Below are positions 1 through 5,789 of a DNA stretch of 6,054 nucleotides, piece by piece; positions within the stretch are counted from its first letter, which is position 1; the number at the start of each line of letters is the position of its first letter. The notes beneath the pieces are model-generated. The model was given only the letters and a program-made list of their open reading frames with translations. It was not told where the DNA came from and did no database searches. This DNA comes from Prevotellaceae bacterium UBA1726 (lineage in GTDB: Bacteria; Bacteroidota; Bacteroidia; Bacteroidales; Bacteroidaceae). Made by a program: the position numbers and the translations under genes. The stretch lies in NCBI GenBank assembly GCA_002316005.1, contig DCIM01000054.1, positions 967 to 7,020 on the forward strand, given 5' to 3'.

Positions 1-1253
1 ACCTTTATTGTTGTCATCCACGAGCCCGAGCGTGGAGCGCTCTTGAGCCATGAAGGGAACAATGCGAACAATGTGAATGGTATTGCCAATGCCAGTGCGA
101 AACCGAGCATTCCCACTGTAGGACTAACCCAGTTGCCCGATGTCACTGTCTCCACGAGCAGCAATCCGATGATTGGTGCTGTGCAAGAGAATGAAACCAA
201 TACGAGGGTGAATGCCATGAGGAAGATTGACAGCAGTCCTGTTGTAGAGGAAGCCTTTGTGTCAACCTTGTTTGCCCAACTGTCAGGCAGTTTTATTTCA
301 AACCATCCGAAGAACGACAATGCAAACACAACCAACAATCCGAAGAGGAAGAGGTTGAAGTAAGCATTTGTCGAGAGTTCGTTCAGTTTGCTTGGTCCTG
401 CTACGGCTGTAACAAGGATTCCAAGTCCGAGATAAATCACCACGATAGAGATGCCGTAGGTCACAGCATCCTTGATACCCTTCTTCTTGTCGTCCTTTGC
501 GCGCTTCAGGAAGAAACTTACTGTCATTGGGATGATAGGCCAGATGCAAGGCATCACGAGTGCGAGCAATCCGCCCACGAGTCCCATGAAGAAGATGTAG
601 AGCAATCCCTTGCCGGCAAGGTCGTTGCCGTCGTTCACCGCCTTCATCTGGTCAACAACAGGTGCCCAGAGGTCGGAATCGGCATTAATGGCAGTAGTGT
701 CCACTGCTGCTGGTGCAATGGCTGCTGTGTCGGTTGTAGCCTCTTCGGCTGTCTGTTCCTCCTTTGCCTCTTCTGCCTTAGGGTCGGCAGCCTCTGTAGC
801 AGGGCTCTTGCCGCTCTTCTTCAGGTCCACATCGGTTGGAGGCATACAGTTCTGGTCGTTGCAGGCACCGAAAGTGAGGTAGCAGTCAATGTTGTAGTTT
901 GGCTTTGTGAACTTCACCTTCTGCACAAACTTCACCGCACCCTCGAAGTAGCGCAGTTTCATACCGAACATCTCGTCGTACTCTGAAATCTCCTTTCCCA
1001 CAGGAGTCAGTTTGCCTACGAGTTCCACGCCCTCGAGTTTGTTGGCGGTAAACGAGGCCTCGATAGGACCGTCGCTGCCGAGGTTGGTGGAATATACATG
1101 CCATCCCTGATCAATCTTTCCAGAGAACACTATTTCGCCCTCAGCGGAGTTGTTAGTCTTCAGTTCGGAAGTGAATTTCACTGGGTCGAGCATTTGCGCA
1201 TTTGCCATCATAGCGATGATGAACAAGAGGCTGATAGTAAGGAATTTCTTCAT
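1..1253 (-). CDS. dsbD: Thiol:disulfide interchange protein DsbD, N-terminal part (cut by window edge)
   Basis: An uninterrupted minus-strand frame runs from ATG at 1253 to the window edge (417 codons); the C-terminus is missing. DsbD passes electrons from cytoplasmic thioredoxin across the inner membrane to periplasmic thiol proteins. Residues 1-19 are a signal peptide (MKKFLTISLLFIIAMMANA, then Q). Residues 20 to about 150 are the periplasmic DsbD-alpha domain with the pair C131 and C136 (CNDQNC, then MPP) and an additional C124. Residues about 150-185 are an Ala/Glu/Thr-rich linker. The membrane domain starts near residue 215 and carries the two expected redox cysteines, C236 (MPCIWP) and C357 (SFSCTAPIIG). 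It ends in the conserved loop LFPSWLKSAPRSGSW. The family is usually 600-700 residues, so the last membrane helices and the thioredoxin-like gamma domain with CXXC should lie beyond position 1. The start is fixed by the signal peptide and by a promoter about 30 nt upstream. Its own promoter makes it independent of the upstream operon. Confidence 0.95.
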   Translation of the reverse strand, partial: MKKFLTISLLFIIAMMANAQMLDPVKFTSELKTNNSAEGEIVFSGKIDQGWHVYSTNLGSDGPIEASFTANKLEGVELVGKLTPVGKEISEYDEMFGMKLRYFEGAVKFVQKVKFTKPNYNIDCYLTFGACNDQNCMPPTDVDLKKSGKSPATEAADPKAEEAKEEQTAEEATTDTAAIAPAAVDTTAINADSDLWAPVVDQMKAVNDGNDLAGKGLLYIFFMGLVGGLLALVMPCIWPIIPMTVSFFLKRAKDDKKKGIKDAVTYGISIVVIYLGLGILVTAVAGPSKLNELSTNAYFNLFLFGLLVVFALSFFGWFEIKLPDSWANKVDTKASSTTGLLSIFLMAFTLVLVSFSCTAPIIGLLLVETVTSGNWVSPTVGMLGFALALAIPFTLFALFPSWLKSAPRSGSWMTTIK

Positions 1254-1283
1254 TCTTCTTTTTTACTTTTTTGTTTTCAACTA

Positions 1284-1314
1284 CAAAGGTAGTGCAAACG
1301 AACGAAATATCAAA
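1284..1314 (-). promoter_or_regulatory. dsbD promoter (Bacteroidota type)
   Basis: On the minus strand TTTG (1314-1311) is followed after exactly 19 nt by TACCTTTG (1291-1284). This matches the Bacteroidota sigma-ABfr consensus of a -33 TTTG and a -7 TAnnTTTG. Transcription would start near 1278, giving a 5' leader of about 25 nt before the dsbD ATG at 1253. The leader is A-rich and has no Shine-Dalgarno sequence, as is usual in this phylum. The start site itself is inferred. Confidence 0.75.
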
Positions 1315-1362
1315 GGAAAATCTTATTTTTCTTTGTATTTCTGAACTTTCATTGAGCGAATA

Positions 1363-1383
1363 CAATGATGCTTGCATCAATTG
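1363..1383. repeat. Near-perfect palindrome in the dsbD upstream gap
   Basis: The 21-bp block has arms CAAT-GATGC and GCATC-A-ATTG around a TT centre, with a single unpaired A on one side. It lies about 50 bp upstream of the -33 box of the dsbD promoter. It is flanked by two direct copies of TTGAGCG (1352-1358 and 1384-1390). There is no T-run on either strand, so it does not look like an intrinsic terminator. A regulator-binding site is possible but unproven. Confidence 0.4.
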
Positions 1384-1420
1384 TTGAGCGTGGGGAAAGT
1401 CATCGAAGATAAATGCAGCC

Positions 1421-1474
1421 TACCTTCTTTCTCCACTTCGTTATGTAATCGCGCTCGGTTTTAAATAGAAGGTA
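1421..1474 (-). repeat. Inverted repeat just after the lipoprotein stop codon
   Basis: Perfect 8-bp arms TACCTTCT (1421-1428) and AGAAGGTA (1467-1474) enclose 38 nt. The first arm met by RNA polymerase begins at the base after the TGA stop of the lipoprotein gene (1477-1475). It could form a 3'-end stem that stabilises or ends the mRNA. The loop is long and no U-tract follows, so a role as terminator is not supported by the sequence alone. I found no better terminator between this gene and dsbD. Confidence 0.3.
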
Positions 1475-2419
1475 TCATCTCACGGTTATTCTATCATTCG
1501 AAAAGCAATACATCGCATCATAAACAGCATCTCTATGATGTTTCTCGATCAATTTGACTTTCTGATTTTGCCAATATTGATTAGGAATGAACTTTATCTC
1601 ATCGTCGGCAGCAGATACGATTTTCGCATCGTAAATTTCATAGGTACATTCGGACTTCATTCCGGAAACCTTCATTGTAATAGTCTGACCGAGAGATGCA
1701 TATCTCTTGTCGAAGCTCTCTATCTTTAGCCCTGGCACATCAAAGTTGAATGTATACGACTTGCCGAGCTGTCTGATTACAACTTCGTTTTCGCCATAAC
1801 AGTTTACTGTACAACCACGTATAATAGCTTCATCTGAAGAAACATCACAAAGCACATTTTCAGGTATCATTAGATAAGAGCTTGTTTGGTCGTATTCGCT
1901 GACATAAAGATGACGAGAGAAGTTACTTCCTGTCAAGTGTATTTCGCCTTCACCATAGTAAGGATGCTCTGCTGACTGCTCATAGAAAACGAATGTGCCG
2001 GATGTCACTATTGGCGTATGATCTCCAGGAACTATCATCTCCAACTTCTCGCTTGTTATCATGTACCCGTCAATTTCCGTAAAGGCGTAAGCTTTGTAAG
2101 TGTCGCCAGCGAAAGCATTTGGGAAATCGTTGGCGGTATAAGAATAATTCCCGTCAGATCCTTTCAGTTCTATGTCTTTACAGTCTCCTTCATAATCGGA
2201 TTGTGCGGTTTGGTCATGGTAGAACAAGCGAAGCATAACCTTGCCAATGTTTTGATTTTGTTCGTTGCTTACCTTAACATCAAATCTCGGATTTTTATCG
2301 TCCCACGACTGAGTGATATTAATGCTGATGTCGTCAATTGCAAAGCGATCAAGTTCTTCATCGGCACAAGAAGAAAAGAGCATAAGCGCTGAAAGAAGTG
2401 TAAATATATAGTATTTCAT
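1475..2419 (-). CDS. Putative surface lipoprotein with Ig-like (IPT/TIG-like) domains, function unknown
   Basis: This 314-residue protein is not one I recognise as a named family. Residues 1-17 are a lipoprotein signal peptide ending in the lipobox LFSSC, with C18 as the lipidated cysteine. The next residues, ADEELD, are acidic, which in Bacteroidota often accompanies export to the outer leaflet of the outer membrane. The rest is beta-rich. Residues about 28-130 look like an Ig/fibronectin-like unit. Residues about 135-230 contain GEIHLTGSNFS, the pattern of an IPT/TIG domain. Residues about 230-314 look like a third sandwich with GQTITMKVSGM. No catalytic motif is visible. Five further cysteines (C80, C191, C203, C207, C258) plus C305 are present. 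The ATG at 2419 lies 21 nt after the stop of the upstream barrel gene with no room for a promoter, so the two are almost certainly co-transcribed. A role in binding or adhesion together with the barrel is inference. Confidence 0.85.
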   Translation of the reverse strand: MKYYIFTLLSALMLFSSCADEELDRFAIDDISINITQSWDDKNPRFDVKVSNEQNQNIGKVMLRLFYHDQTAQSDYEGDCKDIELKGSDGNYSYTANDFPNAFAGDTYKAYAFTEIDGYMITSEKLEMIVPGDHTPIVTSGTFVFYEQSAEHPYYGEGEIHLTGSNFSRHLYVSEYDQTSSYLMIPENVLCDVSSDEAIIRGCTVNCYGENEVVIRQLGKSYTFNFDVPGLKIESFDKRYASLGQTITMKVSGMKSECTYEIYDAKIVSAADDEIKFIPNQYWQNQKVKLIEKHHRDAVYDAMYCFSNDRITVR

Positions 2420-2440
2420 AATTATACAAAGCGAATAAGT

Positions 2441-3691
2441 TTATAGTTTAATACCAGCAACAAGCATGATGTCATTACGACCGAAACGACTTAGTCCCAT
2501 AGCCCCACGAAGTTCAAAGAAAAATGAATATTTCCGGCCAACAAGACATTCTGCACCTATTCCCGCTACTGCACTTGCCTGAAAAGCAGGAATATCTTCA
2601 CTTTCTTCCACAACATAAGAATTAACATCAAAAGAACTTTTGGCTTCTTCGACAACCAGTCGGTAGTCAAGATTCTGTTTCAGTCCGTAGTTAGGGGCTA
2701 TTCCCGCCTGGATATATGGAATGAAGTTGCCATGAACAGAGAGGAGGGTATAGCGTACCATCACCGGAATGCTTATTTCTGTACGATTATAAACCGCAGA
2801 ACTTGGAAGTTTCCCAACATCTTTCAAATTGCCTTTTACTGATACTTTTGTAAAGAATAATTCGGGAACTATCGATACTTTTGAAGCAATAGGAATCTCT
2901 GCAAAAAGTCCTAATGTGGCTAACATTTTTGAGTTGAGATCATATCCGTCGGCATTAACTTTACTTATACCCCCAACTGCCTCAAAGCCCCATCTGAAAC
3001 GCTGCAAATGACCATAACCGCCAGCTTTCAAGGCTCTGTAAACTGTCCGGATGTCGGTAGTCGTAGGTTTCATATTGGCAATCATCTTCTTCGTCATTTC
3101 GTCCTTTGCATTAGGATTGTTCAGGAAGATTCCTTTTATGCGGTTAATACTTGCTTCCGAATTATCGTCTGACATAAGCTGAAGTTCCTTGCTGTCAGCG
3201 AATTCCACATAATAGTAAGTCTTGAGACTATTCTCATCTTCATAACTATATAATCTCACATCCTCTTCTTCATACACATCCTCACGCAGCAGGAATAGCG
3301 TCTTTTTCTCCCCACGGAATGTTATTGTCTTGCGCAGATAATAGTCACCCTTAGTAGCAAATCCAACAATGCTGTCAGGAGTAAGGTGATGCTCAGTTCC
3401 GTCCTCATCAAGGGCTACTATTGAGTTTTGCATCTCGTACTGACTTGCATGATAGATGTCTTTCACATTTATTTCCTGAACATGCTCTGTAACCGAATCA
3501 TAACAGAAGACACGATTTTTTCGCGACTTCACCTGAGTGTTTTGTTTCGTCCTTAGGGCATAATAATTGCTCATCTGTTTCTTTTCGCTATTGTTGATGA
3601 AGTCCACATCAAAACCAATAGAGTCGTTCTTTTGAGCATTTGAGGGCAGTACTACTGCAAAAAATAATAGAATTGTAAGTATTGTTTTCAT
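2441..3691 (-). CDS. Outer-membrane beta-barrel protein (PorT-like family), function unknown
   Basis: This 416-residue protein starts with a Sec signal peptide (MKTILTILLFFAVVLPSNA, then Q20). Residues about 21-210 form a soluble, charged region that includes repeated beta-strand patterns (for example YYLRKTITFRG and TYYYVEFADSKELQLM). Residues about 230-416 show alternating strands typical of a small outer-membrane barrel: RFRWGFEAVGGIS, MLATLGLFAEIPI, VSIVPELFFTKVSVKG, TEISIPVMVRYTLL, FIPYIQAGIAPNYGL, FQASAVAGIGAECLVG, YSFFFELRGAMGLS and a final VAGIKL. This layout resembles the PorT-like outer-membrane beta-barrel family of Bacteroidota. The last residue is Leu rather than the common terminal aromatic. 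The gene is the first of a two-gene operon with the lipoprotein gene. It has a promoter at 3883-3914 and a leader of about 185 nt. The family call rests on strand pattern, not on a search. I cannot assign a substrate or partner. Confidence 0.85.
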   Translation of the reverse strand: MKTILTILLFFAVVLPSNAQKNDSIGFDVDFINNSEKKQMSNYYALRTKQNTQVKSRKNRVFCYDSVTEHVQEINVKDIYHASQYEMQNSIVALDEDGTEHHLTPDSIVGFATKGDYYLRKTITFRGEKKTLFLLREDVYEEEDVRLYSYEDENSLKTYYYVEFADSKELQLMSDDNSEASINRIKGIFLNNPNAKDEMTKKMIANMKPTTTDIRTVYRALKAGGYGHLQRFRWGFEAVGGISKVNADGYDLNSKMLATLGLFAEIPIASKVSIVPELFFTKVSVKGNLKDVGKLPSSAVYNRTEISIPVMVRYTLLSVHGNFIPYIQAGIAPNYGLKQNLDYRLVVEEAKSSFDVNSYVVEESEDIPAFQASAVAGIGAECLVGRKYSFFFELRGAMGLSRFGRNDIMLVAGIKL

Positions 3692-3878
3692 CTCAATATA
3701 GATAGTGCAGATTTACGAGATATTTCTGAAACAGAGTAAAGTTCTTGGGCTTTTGTCGGGCGTATTATTGCGAAGCCCTAAAGGCACAGTTCATGTCATC
3801 ATCATTTACAGCCAATAGCCTTATTCCCGCTTTAATCATAGTAGTATCTCTTTTTTTTCACATTTATTCAAAACTTTG
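3692..3878 (-). promoter_or_regulatory. Long 5' leader of the barrel/lipoprotein operon, with a hairpin
   Basis: The region between the predicted start site and the barrel gene ATG is about 185 nt, much longer than the dsbD leader of about 25 nt. It holds a possible 24-codon ORF (3839-3765) and an inverted repeat, GGGCTT (3747-3752) with AAGCCC (3773-3778), around a 20-nt loop. The upstream arm, in transcript order, is inside the small ORF and the ORF's stop codon falls in the loop. No U-tract follows the hairpin. I found no second TAnnTTTG box closer to the gene. Regulation through this leader is inference. Confidence 0.4.
3765..3839 (-). CDS. Possible 24-codon upstream (leader) ORF
   Basis: Minus-strand ATG at 3839 opens a 24-residue frame ending in TAA at 3767-3765. 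It begins MIKAGIRLLAV, continues NDDDMN and ends CAFRASQ. It starts about 38 nt after the predicted transcription start, sits wholly within the barrel-gene leader, and its last codons overlap the 5' arm of the leader hairpin. The IRLLAVNDDDMN stretch is faintly like the first strand and acidic pocket of a response-regulator receiver domain, so it could be a relic, but this is weak. ORFs this short occur by chance and there is no ribosome-binding signal to test. Confidence 0.2.
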   Translation of the reverse strand: MIKAGIRLLAVNDDDMNCAFRASQ

Positions 3879-3889
3879 CTCGCAAAGTT
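3872..3889. repeat. Perfect palindrome over the -7 box and start site
   Basis: AACTTTGC and GCAAAGTT form perfect 8-bp arms around TC (18 bp in all). The right arm overlaps all but one base of the -7 box TAACTTTG (3890-3883) and the left arm covers the expected transcription start. It could be an operator or a stem at the very 5' end of the mRNA. Part of the right arm is forced by the promoter consensus, so only the left arm is independent evidence for a dyad. Confidence 0.5.
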
Positions 3890-3914
3890 AGGTATTTTCT
3901 TTGATACCGCCAAA
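3883..3914 (-). promoter_or_regulatory. Promoter of the barrel/lipoprotein operon (Bacteroidota type)
   Basis: On the minus strand TTTG (3914-3911) is followed after 20 nt by TAACTTTG (3890-3883), an exact match to the TTTG / TAnnTTTG consensus at normal spacing. The start site would be near 3878. The spacer holds a dyad, GGTAT (3891-3895) with ATACC (3904-3908). Together with the palindrome over the -7 box, this gives two candidate protein-binding sites inside the core promoter. Confidence 0.7.
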
Positions 3915-3985
3915 GTAAACCGCATAATAATTAATGTTGAGGCATGAAATTCTTTGTGACCAGATGAAAAGGGCGGAATGAGCAG

Positions 3986-4069
3986 AAATTCGCTAGCGAA
4001 TTCTTCGTCATTTCAGTTAAATGACCACCTCATTCCAATGGAATGACATGCTCATTTCAATGCTTTGAA
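3986..4069. repeat. Array of dyad-symmetric sites at about 22-bp intervals
   Basis: Three perfect dyads follow one another. They are AATTCGCTAGCGAATT (3987-4002), TCATTT-N5-AAATGA (4008-4024) and TCATTCCA-A-TGGAATGA (4030-4046). Their centres are at 3994.5, 4016 and 4038. The second and third are both 17 bp and agree at 13 of 17 positions. A fourth, degenerate copy begins TCATTTCAATG at 4052, exactly 22 bp after the third, and has a shorter internal dyad TTCAA-N4-TTGAA (4056-4069). A half-site GGAATGA also occurs at 3975-3981. The array lies about 70-155 bp upstream of the -33 box of the barrel operon, with a spacing near two helical turns, as expected for upstream regulator sites. The binding function is inference. 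Confidence 0.5.
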
Positions 4070-4153
4070 TAGAAGCGGTTTTTTCAGAAAGAATGCCGTA
4101 ATGAAAAACAGTTGATAACACGGAAAAAACTCCCATTCCTCCATAATCCTCGA

Positions 4154-4320
4154 GACTAACAAAACTAACGAAACTAACTAAACTAACAAAACTAACGGGG
4201 GGGGTAGGGTATGGAAAGGAACCTAATTTTATATTTAGATTGAAATAACAATTACTCTGTTGAGAATTATGTATTGATTTTATACCCATGGGGGTGTTAG
4301 TTTCGTTAGTTTTGTTAGTC
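4154..4320. repeat. 167-bp element bounded by a perfect 25-bp inverted repeat of 9-bp units
   Basis: Bases 4154-4178 are the exact reverse complement of 4296-4320 (25 of 25). The left side is a tandem array of CTAACNAAA units: four full copies and a final CTAAC at 4156-4196. The right side has about two and a half copies in reverse. The 117-nt interior also folds: GGGTAT (4207-4212) can pair with ATACCC (4282-4287). At the tip AATT-a-CTC (4250-4257) can pair with GAG-AATT (4262-4268) around TGTT. Near-identical CATAATcCT (4142-4150) and CATAATtCT (4320-4328) lie at the two edges and might be a target-site duplication, although the second overlaps the repeat by one base. No transposase is nearby. 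It could be a non-autonomous (MITE- or REP-like) element or a structured RNA. Confidence 0.75.
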
Positions 4321-4351
4321 ATAATTCTTTACAAGCGCCCACCTCGGCTTT

Positions 4352-4364
4352 GGTATCGGATACC
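4352..4364. repeat. Short palindrome GGTATC-G-GATACC
   Basis: Perfect 6-bp arms surround a single central base, between the long inverted-repeat element and the glucanase terminator. The half-site GGTAT/ATACC also occurs as a dyad in the spacer of the barrel-operon promoter (3891-3908), but with a different gap. It is too short to assign a role. Confidence 0.3.
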
Positions 4365-4379
4365 CTCTGGCAAGGATAC

Positions 4380-4410
4380 AAAAAGAGAGCCCTGCAGTAG
4401 GACTCTCTTC
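4380..4410 (-). terminator. Rho-independent terminator of the glucanase operon
   Basis: On the minus strand, about 20 nt after the stop codon, AAGAGAGTCC (4409-4400) pairs with GGGCTCTCTT (4392-4383). This gives a 10-bp stem with one G-U pair and a 7-nt loop, running directly into TTTTT. The plus strand also has a T-rich tract (4408-4419) after the same stem with one mismatch, so it might act weakly in both directions. It marks the 3' end of the transcript carrying the GH16 gene. Confidence 0.9.
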
Positions 4411-4430
4411 TTGTTTTTATTAATGTCAAG

Positions 4431-5774
4431 TTACTTTTCGTATATGCGGACATAGTCAACTTCCAGTGATACTGGAAGGGCTGACTCGTCAACGCCCTTG
4501 TAACCGCCCCAGTCGCCACCCCATGCGAGGTTGAGAATAGGGTAGAAGGCTACATGGAATGGCCATGTGTCGTCATTGTTCTTCTTGTCGTTGGCGAAAT
4601 AGAGTTGCTTCTTTCCGTCTACATAGGTCTGGATGTAGTCTTCAGTCCATTCCAATGTGTACACATGGAACTCGCCTTCAGCACCAGAACAGGTCATAGA
4701 GTGAGTCTTCTGTGTACCCTTGGTGTGGTTGTAGGCTGTGCAATGAATTGACGAAGATACAATATTTGGATCGGCACCAACCTCCTCCATGATATCAATC
4801 TCGCCACAGTGAGGCCAACCAGTGTAGTTTACTGGCATCATCCACCATGCAGGCCATGTGCCTTTGCCCTTTGGCAGTTTTATGCGAGCCTCGAAAACAC
4901 CATAGGTGAAACCCTTGCTCTTGTTGCCATAAATGCGACCAGAGTAGATTTTGCCGTTCTCCTTGAAGCAGTTGATGAACAGCGAACCATCCTTTATTTC
5001 TGTCACACGCTTTCCAGCAGGCGACTTGCCGTTTACATAGTTCTGCTTTTCGTTGTTCACCCAACCAGCATTCTGAACCTCGTGAGTCCACATCTTTGAG
5101 TTGAGTTCTGTTCCTTCCGAGAATTCGTCGTTCCATACAAGATGATAGCCCTCAATAGGACAAACAATTTCGGAATTACCATCCTGCTTTACATTCACAG
5201 TTGCGGTTTCTTCACCAACAGTGACAATGATATCAGCAGTTCGGTAATCACCAGTGTTTTTTTCTGCTGCAACAACAAGAGTGCCTGAACTTATTGCCAT
5301 AACAATCCAATCGGCCGGAGTAGAGGCAGAGCAATTGCTGCCGTTGATGCTAAGAGTTACCTTTTGAGTGCCGCCTTCGGCAGGGAAGAACAGAGATGTT
5401 GGAGTGACTGTCAGAGGAGCCTCCTGTGTGATTGTAATTTCTTTTCGTGTCTGTCCGCTTTTGAAATAGACAGATCCCTTGCGAGCCTCACCGTCATTAG
5501 CCGTGACAGCAACAGTAATAGTGCCTGCCTGCATGTTTGGAGTTGCCTTCACCCATGTAGAGCAACCATCGGCAGCATAGGCAGTCCATTCCTTTGCATT
5601 GGTTTTGACTTGCACGATAGTTGTCTGTCCCAAAGAAGAGACATTGATTGCATCTTGCGAGAAAGTCACATCCACACTGGTTGGCTGACTGCCACCGTTA
5701 TCGTCGCTCTCACCACCGCAAGCAGTAAGGACAATGCCGAGAAGTGACAGAATAAGGAAATAAAACTTGTTCAT
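4431..5774 (-). CDS. GH16 endo-beta-glucanase (laminarinase-type) lipoprotein with two BACON domains
   Basis: This 447-residue protein is predicted to cut internal beta-1,3 bonds in laminarin or beta-1,3/1,4 bonds in mixed-linkage glucan. Residues 1-18 are a lipoprotein signal ending in LTAC, with C19 lipidated and followed by GGESDDN, so an outer-membrane, probably surface, location is likely. Residues about 34-118 and 121-198 are two BACON domains; each ends in the typical strand (KEITITQEAP and ATVNVKQDG). The catalytic GH16 jelly roll spans about 206-447. It contains the signature GEIDIMEEVG with nucleophile E325, D327 and acid/base E330. The extra Met (EIDIME) gives the beta-bulge form seen in laminarinases rather than the EIDIE form of lichenases. 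Aromatic W307, W310 and W311 (TWPAWWMMP) and the late motif ILNLAWGGDWGG fit the glucan cleft. The start is fixed by the signal peptide. The upstream neighbour resembles a glycan-binding protein, and the gene ends an operon. Exact substrate specificity cannot be read from sequence. Confidence 0.95.
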   Translation of the reverse strand: MNKFYFLILSLLGIVLTACGGESDDNGGSQPTSVDVTFSQDAINVSSLGQTTIVQVKTNAKEWTAYAADGCSTWVKATPNMQAGTITVAVTANDGEARKGSVYFKSGQTRKEITITQEAPLTVTPTSLFFPAEGGTQKVTLSINGSNCSASTPADWIVMAISSGTLVVAAEKNTGDYRTADIIVTVGEETATVNVKQDGNSEIVCPIEGYHLVWNDEFSEGTELNSKMWTHEVQNAGWVNNEKQNYVNGKSPAGKRVTEIKDGSLFINCFKENGKIYSGRIYGNKSKGFTYGVFEARIKLPKGKGTWPAWWMMPVNYTGWPHCGEIDIMEEVGADPNIVSSSIHCTAYNHTKGTQKTHSMTCSGAEGEFHVYTLEWTEDYIQTYVDGKKQLYFANDKKNNDDTWPFHVAFYPILNLAWGGDWGGYKGVDESALPVSLEVDYVRIYEK

Positions 5775-5789
5775 AATTGTTAAGCGTAG

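Larger units (their letters stand above)
3915..4379. other. 465-bp non-coding, structure-rich intergenic region
   Basis: No convincing protein gene lies between the glucanase terminator and the operon promoter. One minus-strand frame is open from 4322 to 4017, but it begins and runs through repeat units whose 9-bp period keeps the frame open; its translation alternates TNKTNETN and VSFVSLVSFVSF patterns. The region holds, from low to high coordinate: a run of dyad sites at about 22-bp spacing (3986-4069), a weak hairpin with A/T-rich arms (4078-4086 with 4102-4109), the long inverted-repeat element (4154-4320) and a 13-bp palindrome (4352-4364). It is A/T-rich apart from an 8-base G-run at 4197-4204. 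Confidence 0.6.

Noticed and set aside
610..1292. Plus-strand ORFs opposite dsbD
   Set aside because: They are antisense shadows of a well-supported minus-strand gene and show no recognisable protein features.
2018..2392. 124-codon plus-strand ORF opposite the lipoprotein gene
   Set aside because: It is antisense to a protein with a clear signal peptide and beta-rich domains. It has no promoter, and its hydrophobic stretches come from the complementary codons.
4078..4109. Hairpin with arms of G, T-run, CA and its complement as a terminator
   Set aside because: The stem is almost all A-T, the loop is 15 nt, and no gene ends nearby on either strand.
4154..4196. CRISPR-like tandem repeats
   Set aside because: The units are 9 bp, contiguous and without unique spacers, so this is a simple tandem repeat forming one arm of a hairpin.
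4154..4320. Retron or diversity-generating element because of the paired inverted repeats
   Set aside because: No reverse transcriptase, effector or template/variable repeat pair is present in the window, so the idea has no support.
4017..4322. 101-codon minus-strand ORF across the intergenic element
   Set aside because: It starts inside one arm of the inverted repeat and runs through the other. Its open frame is explained by the 9-bp repeat period, and it has no signal, domain or promoter.
4809..5747. Plus-strand and alternative-frame ORFs over the GH16 gene
   Set aside because: They lie opposite or out of frame with a complete, motif-bearing glucanase gene and have implausible compositions.
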